In this document: positions 1 to 5,590 of the stretch, in pieces
Position numbering within the stretch: the stretch's first letter is position 1
How the letters are laid out: every line of letters starts with the position of its first letter
The notes under the pieces: model-generated
Database searches by the model: none
The model's input: the letters and a program-made list of their open reading frames with translations, nothing else
Told to the model about the DNA's origin: nothing
Origin: Clostridia bacterium
Lineage (GTDB): Bacteria; Bacillota; Clostridia; Oscillospirales; CAG-272
Direction of reading: 5' to 3'
Length of the DNA: 5,757 nt
NCBI GenBank assembly: GCA_017958705.1
Contig: JAGDCE010000328.1
Span: 1 to 5,757, forward strand
Translations under genes and position numbers: made by a program

Positions 1-49
1 GGGCGTCATCCGGCATGGCTTTGTTGATCAGCGGTTTGGTATCATCCAT
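1..49 (-). CDS. 5' end of an unidentified small-acidic-leader gene (partial, runs off window start)
   Basis: Only the first 16 codons are present: they read MDDTKPLINKAMPDDA and continue beyond position 1. The start at 47-49 is well supported by a GGAGGT ribosome binding site at 54-59, four bases upstream of the ATG, and by a good sigma-A promoter at 115-144. The protein family cannot be decided from 16 residues. The lysine-containing start followed by an acidic PDDA stretch resembles the leader of short clostridial double-glycine peptides, in which a motif such as LDxVSGG often follows, but the diagnostic residues lie outside the window. It is separated from the sigma/anti-sigma operon by the terminator at 214-247, so it is an independent transcription unit. 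That a real gene starts here is fairly sure; its function is unknown. Confidence 0.72.
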   Translation of the reverse strand, partial: MDDTKPLINKAMPDDA

Positions 50-53
50 AACA

Positions 54-59
54 ACCTCC
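54..59 (-). promoter_or_regulatory. Strong ribosome binding site of the left partial gene
   Basis: The minus strand reads GGAGGT four bases before the ATG at 49, a near-perfect match to the anti-Shine-Dalgarno sequence. It fixes the start codon of a gene of which only 16 codons are visible. Confidence 0.75.
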
Positions 60-114
60 AAAACCCACTATCAAGAAAAAAGTCGTTTCATGCGGTGTGT
101 TCCGCAGTCAACTT

Positions 115-144
115 ATTATAATTACAGACGCTTCATTTTTTCAA
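115..144 (-). promoter_or_regulatory. Sigma-A-type promoter for the left partial gene
   Basis: On the minus strand TTGAAA (139-144) is followed after an 18-base spacer by a perfect TATAAT (115-120). The predicted transcript starts near position 108, giving a leader of about 60 bases before the start codon at 49. The leader begins with a small GC-capped hairpin (91-95 pairing with 102-106, TGCGG/CCGCA, six-base loop), which could protect the 5' end of the mRNA; that role is inference. Confidence 0.62.
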
Positions 145-213
145 GGATATTTTCAAAAATATATCATACGACGGGTTAAAAATATGTGAACGAATATGAC
201 GGTGCGAAAAATG

Positions 214-247
214 AAAAGCAGACTGATTTTGATTTCAGCCTGCTTTT
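214..247 (-). terminator. Rho-independent terminator after the anti-sigma-like gene (potentially bidirectional)
   Basis: Positions 214-226 pair with 235-247 (AAAAGCAG-x-CTGA against TCAG-x-CTGCTTTT), a 13-position stem with one A/C mismatch and an eight-base AT-rich loop. Read on the minus strand it is followed by a T-rich tract (TTTTCATTTTT), and on the plus strand by TTTTGTTTATT, so it could stop transcription from either side. It lies about 90 bases beyond the TGA of the large minus-strand gene (338-340) and is the natural end of the sigma operon, insulating the left partial gene. Confidence 0.78.
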
Positions 248-337
248 GTTTATTCGCACTTACTCGCCGCGCTGATGCGCAATAAAAGCTTCCTTATCGG
301 TATTGCTTGTTCTCTTCCGTTTTCTTGCTTTTGTCCG

Positions 338-3145
338 TCATTTGCTCATTTCCACGTATATCTGCGACGAGCGGCCGAAGCCGAGCTCGAAGCCCTCCGA
401 TATAAACGAATCTCCGTCCGTTATCGCGCAGGTTTTGACCACGCCGCCCGCGCCGCCGCTTACCGATATCTTCGCTACGTTCGCCGCGGCGGACGCTTTG
501 CCGTCAAATCCCGACAGACCGAGCGCTTGCAGCGCGTTCTCCGCCGACGTATCCGGTGTAAGACCGAACGGGAGCTCAAGTCCGCCGGCGCCGGGATACA
601 TGATCAGACGCGTTTCGATCACGGGATAACGCGCGTCCGGATCTTCTTCGGTGATGCAAAGGAAATAGTACGCGTCTTCCTCGGCGCTCGCGCGGACCGT
701 GCCGCCGGCGGCCGTGCTGTCGATACGGTCTCCCGCCATCCATCTTTTCTTAAGCGATAAGCCGTCGCCTTTCACGTCGCCTATACTGCCGAGCAGTTCC
801 GTAAGATCCATGCCTTCGTGAAGCCTGCCGCCGAGCCATCCGCCGATCTCTGCAGCTGCCGCTTCGAGTTTTTCCGTGTAACTGTCAGGCGCATCGGTCT
901 GCACCGGTTCCGTCTGCTGCGGTCCGGTCGTCACGGCCTCTTCACTGTGGCTCGGATCCTCGGTCTGAACAGGCTCCGTCTCGGTGACAAACGTCTGCGC
1001 GCCGCGTTCCGCCTCGATATGGAAACCGAACACGTATACGTTCGCGACTCCGCCGTAATCCGGCACCGTCGCCGCTCTGTCCCACGAGACGCCGACCGTA
1101 ACGAAGAACGAAAGTTCCGACTCCGCCGCGTCCATGAGCGACTGTATTTCCGCACGCGCGCTTTCTATGTTGTCGAAGGTCTTTTCGTTCACCGTGACGA
1201 AATATACCTTCCACATCATCCGTATCGTGTTTTGTATCAAAGGCGCGGCGTCGCAGCACCGGACGGTCGGCACGCCCTCTCCGTTGCCGTGCGGCATGAT
1301 GCTTGAAATATCGGAAGTAATGCCGATGACCGGCGGAAAGACCGTGTTTTCAACGCCGTTCGCGTCGACTCCGGTCACTCTCAGCCAGCCCGTCGCATTA
1401 TACGCGTCCGGGTCCGGATCCGTCTCCGCCGTGTCGGTCCCGGTACCGGTCGTGTCCGCGCCGTCGTCACCGATATCATACGGCTCGCCGAAATAATAAT
1501 TTCCGTTATCGTATCTGAGATAACCTGCGAAAAAGTCTTCTTGCGTTTCGTTGTTTCCGCGGCCTATGGGAACAATCGTGCAGGTGCAGCCGATCGTTTT
1601 TCCGTTTGCGGTATCCTCGGCGCTGAGCTTTGTCAGCTCATAAGTTCCCAGATAACCGCCCGAGCTGCTGTACTCGACCGCGCTTTCCGGCAGATACACC
1701 CGTATCGCCCCGGTCTCTCTCGTCTGCGTATCGAAATATTCGATCAGCGTAGTGCCGCCGTACAACCCGGAATACATAGCGAATCTGGTATGAATGAACG
1801 TCACCTTGCCGGTATCCTTATCCTCGGTGACGATCAGCTGTCCGAACGTGCCCCCGTCGGGCTGCCGGTGATCGGTTTCAGCGATGATCAAAGGAAAGAG
1901 TCCGTCCCCGCGCCCAAACACTTTGACGACGCCGGTACCGTCTTTATCGGCAATAATCAACCTTTCGCCGTCCGCGTAAATACCGTAGCCGAGCTCCGAT
2001 ACGTGTTCGTTTCTGATCTCGGCGACGGTACCGTCGTCTTCGAGCTGCGGGGGCAGGTCGGGATCCGTGACGATCCCGTCGGCCGCGGGGTCGATCACGG
2101 TCACTTCTTTGAAAAAGCACACGTTCTTATCCGGCTCGTCCGGCGACGGCAGCGTGGTGTCGGCGGGTTGATAATCATCATCCTCGATCGGCATGCCGAT
2201 CACGTATTTCCCGTTTATATATCCGAGCCTGTACGGGTTGGAAAGCAAGGCTTCGCCTGCTCTGTCGGTGCTGTCAGCGTATATCGGATCAAACGTCTCC
2301 TGATAGTTTATGAAGCCGGTGTTTTCATCGTATCCGATCACAGCATCACCGTAGTATCCGACGGCGCCGGGACTGCTTTTTATGCCGGCTGACACCGGGT
2401 CGTCATCTAACAGAAAGACTTCGACCGGCGCGGACTCCCCGGTCACCGTATCATAAGCGAAGACCGAGGTCATTCCTCCGTACAAGCCGGAAGTATCAAA
2501 ATACTGCGTAAAGAATATCATCCCGTGCCCGGACGGCGTTTCATCCGCGACGATCAGGCGCGACGGTACGCGGGAAATATCCCGCGGCGAGGCGCGGTCG
2601 AAGACGAGCTTCCCGCCTTTCGTAACGCACACGCCTTCACCTGCGGCGAGTTTGTACGTAAACACTTCGTATCCGGCTTTTTCCGCGGTCTCGCTGATAA
2701 CGCCGCGGACGCTGACGTAATAGTGATCGAGCGGAAGATCCGTCTTAAGCTCGTCTTCGGTCACTTTGTCCGTATCTATCACGGTAACGCCGCGGAATGT
2801 GAAGTTTTCCGCAGGCTCTCCGGGCTGAACATCCTCATAAAAGCTCGTGACTGACCCGTACTCCGTATATACGGAATCTATTCCCGGGTCTGAGCCGGGC
2901 GCTATCATCGAGCCCCTGTATTCCGCGTATTTCAGCGCGCCGAACGTCGCGCCGCCGACTATCGCCGCGGCGAGGAAAGCGCCGGCGACCTGCATCCCGA
3001 TCGAGCCGAAAACGCTTCTTCTGCCGGTGTTCTCAGCGGGCCGCGCCTCCGTCTGCTTCTTTTCGTATACGAGGCCGCGTTCCGCACCCGCCATGCCGGA
3101 GCGCACGCGCTCCTCTATTTTTTCATAATCATAATTCTTTTTCAT
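338..3145 (-). CDS. Large single-pass membrane protein in anti-sigma position, with duplicated extracytoplasmic module
   Basis: This 935-residue protein has a charged cytoplasmic N-terminus (1-45), one hydrophobic segment (about 48-72, rich in Ala/Gly/Val) and a long acidic outside part. There is no N-terminal signal peptide ahead of the membrane segment. Outside lie module A (about 116-332) and module B (about 344-565), diverged copies sharing VTVID at 120 and 348, SGLYGG at 219 and 459, and NGxY-x2-G near their ends. A third region (about 586-715), a Thr/Pro/Glu/Gln linker (717-755, with TEPVQT twice) and a C-terminal domain (756-935) follow. The start is set by GAGG at 3152-3155, six bases before the ATG. 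The gene begins 10 bases after the ECF-like sigma gene, the usual place of a membrane anti-sigma factor, so it probably holds that sigma factor and releases it on an envelope signal. No H-x3-C-x2-C zinc anti-sigma motif is visible. Function is inferred from position and topology, not from recognised homology. Confidence 0.8.
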   Translation of the reverse strand: MKKNYDYEKIEERVRSGMAGAERGLVYEKKQTEARPAENTGRRSVFGSIGMQVAGAFLAAAIVGGATFGALKYAEYRGSMIAPGSDPGIDSVYTEYGSVTSFYEDVQPGEPAENFTFRGVTVIDTDKVTEDELKTDLPLDHYYVSVRGVISETAEKAGYEVFTYKLAAGEGVCVTKGGKLVFDRASPRDISRVPSRLIVADETPSGHGMIFFTQYFDTSGLYGGMTSVFAYDTVTGESAPVEVFLLDDDPVSAGIKSSPGAVGYYGDAVIGYDENTGFINYQETFDPIYADSTDRAGEALLSNPYRLGYINGKYVIGMPIEDDDYQPADTTLPSPDEPDKNVCFFKEVTVIDPAADGIVTDPDLPPQLEDDGTVAEIRNEHVSELGYGIYADGERLIIADKDGTGVVKVFGRGDGLFPLIIAETDHRQPDGGTFGQLIVTEDKDTGKVTFIHTRFAMYSGLYGGTTLIEYFDTQTRETGAIRVYLPESAVEYSSSGGYLGTYELTKLSAEDTANGKTIGCTCTIVPIGRGNNETQEDFFAGYLRYDNGNYYFGEPYDIGDDGADTTGTGTDTAETDPDPDAYNATGWLRVTGVDANGVENTVFPPVIGITSDISSIMPHGNGEGVPTVRCCDAAPLIQNTIRMMWKVYFVTVNEKTFDNIESARAEIQSLMDAAESELSFFVTVGVSWDRAATVPDYGGVANVYVFGFHIEAERGAQTFVTETEPVQTEDPSHSEEAVTTGPQQTEPVQTDAPDSYTEKLEAAAAEIGGWLGGRLHEGMDLTELLGSIGDVKGDGLSLKKRWMAGDRIDSTAAGGTVRASAEEDAYYFLCITEEDPDARYPVIETRLIMYPGAGGLELPFGLTPDTSAENALQALGLSGFDGKASAAANVAKISVSGGAGGVVKTCAITDGDSFISEGFELGFGRSSQIYVEMSK
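1451..2800 (-). repeat. Tandem diverged duplication of a ~220-residue module inside the anti-sigma-like gene
   Basis: Module A is encoded at about 2150-2800 and module B at about 1451-2116. At protein level the copies align in order: FRGVTVID with FKEVTVID; a hydrophobic strand, then SGLYGG, then a strand ending in a short aliphatic VEVFL or IRVYL; and YINGKYVIGMP with YDNGNYYFGEP, each followed by an acidic stretch and ADTT. The SGLYGG motifs are exactly 240 residues apart. DNA identity survives only around that motif (ccgtacaa-x-ccgga at 1759 and 2479), so the duplication is old. The fold looks beta-rich, possibly propeller-like or a lipoprotein-type sensor; that is inference. Confidence 0.78.
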
Positions 3146-3155
3146 TCTGCACCTC

Positions 3156-3629
3156 TCAGAGCAATCCGTCCATATCCGCCATTTTGCGGAGGGCGCGGTA
3201 GTATCTCGCCTTTACGGTATTCAGCTTTTCGCCCGTCATCTCTGCGATCTCGGGCAGCGTGTAGCCGTAAAGGAAATAGAGTATGAAGATCCGGTGCGTC
3301 TTTTCGTCGAGCCTCGCGCGCGTCAGTATGTCGAAAAACTCGATATCCGAGTGATCCGTTTCATAATAAAACGCGTCGGCGAGCTCGTCGATATCGGCGT
3401 AATGACGTGTTTTTCTGCGTATCATCTTCGCCTCGCTGTACGTGATCTGCAAAAGCCAGGCGTCGATCTTTTCGTCGTCTCTCAGCTGATCCAGATGCTC
3501 CCATGCGTAAGCGAGCGCGTTTGCCACCGCGTCCGCCGCGTCCTCCGTGTTGGCAACCACGGAAAGGGCCGACATATACAGCTTTTTTTCACTTCTGCGG
3601 ACGGCGTCCGAAAAAGCTTCCTTCGTCAT
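3156..3629 (-). CDS. ECF-like RNA polymerase sigma factor (sigma-70 family)
   Basis: The 157-residue product has the two-domain plan of a group 4 (ECF) sigma factor. Residues about 12-73 match region 2, including a TEDAADAVANAL stretch corresponding to the usual DAEDLVQETF core and the WLLQI segment before a basic RRK. Residues about 95-150 match region 4, with a helix-turn-helix YTLPEIAEMTG...NTVKARYYRALRKM. It would direct RNA polymerase to a small regulon and is probably controlled by the membrane protein encoded 10 bases downstream. The start chosen is the ATG at 3627-3629 because GGGAGGA lies eight bases ahead of it; an in-frame ATG at 3654-3656 would add nine residues but has no ribosome binding site. 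Region 2 is diverged, so the ECF subgroup cannot be named. The target promoters cannot be told from this window. Confidence 0.88.
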   Translation of the reverse strand: MTKEAFSDAVRRSEKKLYMSALSVVANTEDAADAVANALAYAWEHLDQLRDDEKIDAWLLQITYSEAKMIRRKTRHYADIDELADAFYYETDHSDIEFFDILTRARLDEKTHRIFILYFLYGYTLPEIAEMTGEKLNTVKARYYRALRKMADMDGLL

Positions 3630-3673
3630 TGTCTGATCCTCCCGACGGGTCTTCATCTGTTAGGTGCGCGAGG

Positions 3674-3708
3674 GCGGTCAAAAGTTGCAGGGTTTTTGAA
3701 AAAACCGC
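3674..3708 (-). other. Inverted repeats in the sigma operon leader
   Basis: In the leader upstream of the sigma gene, GCGG (3674-3677) can pair with CCGC (3705-3708) and TCAAAA (3678-3683) with TTTTGA (3694-3699). A competing smaller hairpin can form from the GGTTTTT/AAAAACC arms within 3691-3706. These could form alternative RNA structures, but the A/T tracts make chance pairing likely. Confidence 0.3.
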
Positions 3709-3733
3709 GTTTTTTTCTGCTTTTTCCGCTCAT

Positions 3734-3762
3734 ATTATACTATAAGCGCCGCGCCTTGTCAA
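3734..3762 (-). promoter_or_regulatory. Perfect consensus sigma-A promoter of the sigma/anti-sigma operon
   Basis: On the minus strand TTGACA (3757-3762), a 17-base spacer and TATAAT (3734-3739) match the housekeeping consensus at every position. Transcription would start near 3727, leaving a leader of about 98 bases before the preferred ATG at 3629. This predicts strong vegetative transcription of the sigma factor rather than pure self-activation. Confidence 0.85.
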
Positions 3763-3823
3763 CAGGAAACGCGCCCGCGCGGCAGCGGCGGCTAAAATTA
3801 TTCCGAAAGTTCATCAAAACCAC

Positions 3824-3852
3824 TTGACAAACCGCTGTCGATTTGATACAAT
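3824..3852 (+). promoter_or_regulatory. Extended -10 sigma-A promoter of the marR-trxA-trxB operon
   Basis: TTGACA (3824-3829), a 17-base spacer and TACAAT (3847-3852) preceded by TGA (an extended -10 TGn element) form a strong promoter. Transcription should begin near 3859, about 60 bases before the MarR ATG at 3920. It diverges from the leftward sigma operon promoter; the two -35 boxes are about 60 bases apart. Confidence 0.85.
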
Positions 3853-3855
3853 TAT

Positions 3856-3867
3856 TTTGCGCGCAAA
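3856..3867. promoter_or_regulatory. Candidate operator: 12-bp palindrome at the predicted transcription start
   Basis: TTTGCGCGCAAA is a perfect palindrome starting four bases after the -10 box and covering the expected start site. A dimeric MarR-family repressor bound here would block the promoter, so it is the best candidate for autoregulation by the gene at 3920. It is shorter than typical OhrR operators, and a second GCGCGC at 3878-3883 could instead make this an RNA hairpin with a 13-base loop. Confidence 0.45.
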
Positions 3868-3919
3868 GGATATTGCCGCGCGCCATCAGCCAGTAATCAG
3901 ACAGGAGAACGACAAAACC

Positions 3920-4369
3920 ATGACGGACGGCCTTAAACTGCACAACCAGACGGGATTCCCGGTGTATCTGTGCGCAAAACAGCTGTACAACAAACTGAAC
4001 GAGCTCCTTCTGCCGTACGATCTGACGTACACGCAGATGATAGTCATGATGTATCTTTGGGAGGTCGGGAAGTCGAACGTCAAGGAGGCGTCCGAGGCGC
4101 TGCTGCTCGATCCGAGCACGCTCACGCCGATACTGAAAAGGCTTGAGAGCAAGGGTTATATCACGCGTCAGAGAGACGAGGAGGATGAGAGGAGCCTGAC
4201 GATAAAGCCGACCGAAAACGGTATGTCGCTGAAAAAAGAGGTATCCGGCATCCCCGCCGAGGCTAACAAAATACTCGGCCTGACACAAGAGGAATCAACG
4301 GCGCTGCGTTCACTTATATACAAAGCGCTCGACAATATGGAAAGGGACAGAAAAAATGGCGGTAATTGA
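3920..4369 (+). CDS. MarR-family transcriptional regulator, OhrR/MgrA-like
   Basis: This 149-residue winged-helix repressor-type protein follows the OhrR/MgrA subfamily throughout: an N-terminal dimerisation helix (LKLHNQTGFPVYLCAKQLY), the LTYTQMIVMMYLWE helix, the recognition segment LDPSTLTPILKRLESKG, and the wing with the family DxR-type motif in RDEEDERSL. OhrR proteins sense organic peroxides or hypochlorite through one cysteine in NQLCF. Here that position is Gly12, and the only cysteine in the protein is Cys18, six residues on. The start at 3920 is supported by AGGAGA at 3903-3908, eleven bases upstream; a longer reading frame would begin inside the promoter. It is the first gene of the trx operon and overlaps trxA by 14 bases, so it probably senses thiol or redox state and controls its own operon. 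The ligand and sensing chemistry are inferred. Confidence 0.93.
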   Translation: MTDGLKLHNQTGFPVYLCAKQLYNKLNELLLPYDLTYTQMIVMMYLWEVGKSNVKEASEALLLDPSTLTPILKRLESKGYITRQRDEEDERSLTIKPTENGMSLKKEVSGIPAEANKILGLTQEESTALRSLIYKALDNMERDRKNGGN

Positions 4370-4670
4370 AGTAAACGAAAAGAATTTTGAAGAACAGGTG
4401 CTGAAGTCCGATAAAGCGGTGCTGATCGATTTCAACGCCGGCTGGTGCGGTCCGTGCCGCATGCTGAAGCCTGTGATCGAACAGCTGTCGGACGAGCTTG
4501 ACGGCGTGAAGATCGTCTCGGTCGACATAGACGAGAACGACACGCTCGCCGAATCATACGAAGTATCGAGCATTCCGTGCCTCGTGCTCGTACAGAACGG
4601 CGAGGAGATCGACAGACACGTCGGCTATCTGCCGAAAGAAAGACTGATCGAATTCATCGGAGGCAGATAA
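4356..4670 (+). CDS. trxA: Thioredoxin
   Basis: The 104-residue protein is a full-length classical thioredoxin. The active site WCGPC spans residues 30-34 (Cys31 and Cys34), with the buried Asp25 that assists catalysis, Pro39 of the kinked helix, the cis-proline Pro74 after Ile73, and the glycine of the late VGYLP segment. It reduces protein disulfides in the cytoplasm and is recycled by the reductase encoded next. Two departures stand out: Asn27 replaces the common aromatic residue before AxWCGPC, and Cys75 follows the cis-proline where Thr is usual. Translation starts at ATG 4356, inside the end of the MarR gene, with AAAGGGA eight bases upstream, so the two genes are probably translationally coupled. 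The identification is secure; whether it is the cell's main thioredoxin cannot be seen. Confidence 0.96.
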   Translation: MAVIEVNEKNFEEQVLKSDKAVLIDFNAGWCGPCRMLKPVIEQLSDELDGVKIVSVDIDENDTLAESYEVSSIPCLVLVQNGEEIDRHVGYLPKERLIEFIGGR

Positions 4671-5578
4671 TGCACGACATAGTCATCATCGGAGCCGGAC
4701 CCGCGGGCATGACAGCGGCGATCTACGGCAGACGCGCGTCGAAGACTGTGCTTATGATCGAGGCCAAGAGTTACGGCGGCCAGATCATAAACACGCCGCA
4801 GATTGAGAATTATCCCGCCGCACCGAACATATCGGGATACGATTTCGCCGTGAACGCGTTCGGGCAGGCGACGGAGCTCGGGGCCGAAACGGTTTTTGAA
4901 AAGGCTCTCGGCATAACGCCGCACGACGGCGTGTTCACCGTGACGACGGACAGGGGCGAACACGAGGCCCGGTCCGTGATAATCGCGACGGGCTCGGAGA
5001 ACAGGAAGCTCGGCCTGCCGGACGAGGACAGGCTCATCGGCCGCGGTATATCGTACTGCGCCACCTGTGACGGATCGTTCTTCCGCGGAAAGGACGTCGC
5101 CGTGGTCGGCGGCGGCAACACGGCGCTCGACGACGCGCTGTACCTTTCACAGCTTTGCTCAAAGGTATATCTGATACACAGAAGAGACGGGTTCCGCGGC
5201 GCGGAATCCACGGCGGAACTGTTAAAGCGGAAAGAAAACGTGATCTTCGTGCTGAACAGCAGAGTCACGCGGCTGATATCGGAAAAACGGCTGCAGGGCG
5301 TTGAGGTCACGAGAAGCGACGGCGCTGTGACGGAGATCGAAGTAAGCGGACTGTTCGTCGCAGTCGGGCGCGTGCCGGAGAACGGGGCGTTTGCGCCGCT
5401 GATAGAACTTGACGGGGCGGGCTACGCCGCGTCGGGTGAGGACTGCAAAACGAAAACACCCGGCATTTTCGTAGCGGGAGACAACAGGGCAAAGGAAGTG
5501 AGACAGCTTGTTACGGCCGCGTCGGACGGCGCGGCGGCCGCGACGGAAGCGGTGAAATATTTGAATTCTAACAGATAG
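4670..5578 (+). CDS. trxB: Thioredoxin reductase (NADPH, FAD-dependent)
   Basis: The 302-residue protein is a complete low-molecular-weight thioredoxin reductase. It has the FAD-binding GAGPAG at 8-13, an ATG motif at 106-108, the redox-active CATC at 130-133, the NADPH-domain GGGNTA at 147-152, the HRRDGFR 2'-phosphate-binding motif at 170-176, and the C-terminal FAD contact GD at 270-271 followed by RQLVTAASDG. It transfers electrons from NADPH through FAD and the Cys130/Cys133 pair to thioredoxin. The intact GxGxxA and HRRxxxR elements argue for NADPH use rather than the ferredoxin-dependent or flavin-only relatives found in some clostridia. The start ATG at 4670 overlaps the trxA stop (TAATG) and has GGAGG at 4659-4663, six bases upstream; the longer open frame upstream is only trxA out of frame. 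Confidence 0.97.
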   Translation: MHDIVIIGAGPAGMTAAIYGRRASKTVLMIEAKSYGGQIINTPQIENYPAAPNISGYDFAVNAFGQATELGAETVFEKALGITPHDGVFTVTTDRGEHEARSVIIATGSENRKLGLPDEDRLIGRGISYCATCDGSFFRGKDVAVVGGGNTALDDALYLSQLCSKVYLIHRRDGFRGAESTAELLKRKENVIFVLNSRVTRLISEKRLQGVEVTRSDGAVTEIEVSGLFVAVGRVPENGAFAPLIELDGAGYAASGEDCKTKTPGIFVAGDNRAKEVRQLVTAASDGAAAATEAVKYLNSNR

Positions 5579-5590
5579 GAAATAAAAGAA

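Noticed and set aside
270..281. Small GCGC-TGAT-GCGC hairpin near the end of the anti-sigma-like gene
   Set aside because: A four-base stem without a following T tract; the hairpin at 214-247 is a much better terminator.
275..760. Plus-strand open frame starting in the left intergenic region
   Set aside because: It runs into the 3' end of the minus-strand gene, is very Arg-rich, has no ribosome site or promoter, and follows a terminator hairpin.
1541..2392. Long plus-strand open frame opposite the large minus-strand gene
   Set aside because: It lies wholly antisense to the 935-residue frame, has no convincing ribosome site, and its translation is Arg/Val-rich without recognisable domains; GC-rich codon use creates such frames. 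The opposite strand has clear domain repeats.
3630..3656. Nine-residue N-terminal extension of the sigma factor from ATG 3656
   Set aside because: No Shine-Dalgarno precedes that ATG, whereas GGGAGGA stands eight bases before the ATG at 3629, and the extension is outside the sigma-70 domain.
3800..3919. ECF-type or SigR-like promoter linking the sigma factor to the trx operon
   Set aside because: The trx operon promoter matches sigma-A well, and I see no convincing GGAAC/CGTC-type or GGGAAT/CGTT-type pair at proper spacing; divergent placement alone does not show control.
3740..4288. Minus-strand open frame covering the divergent promoters and the MarR gene
   Set aside because: It is antisense to a confidently identified MarR gene, extends through both promoters, and has no ribosome site.
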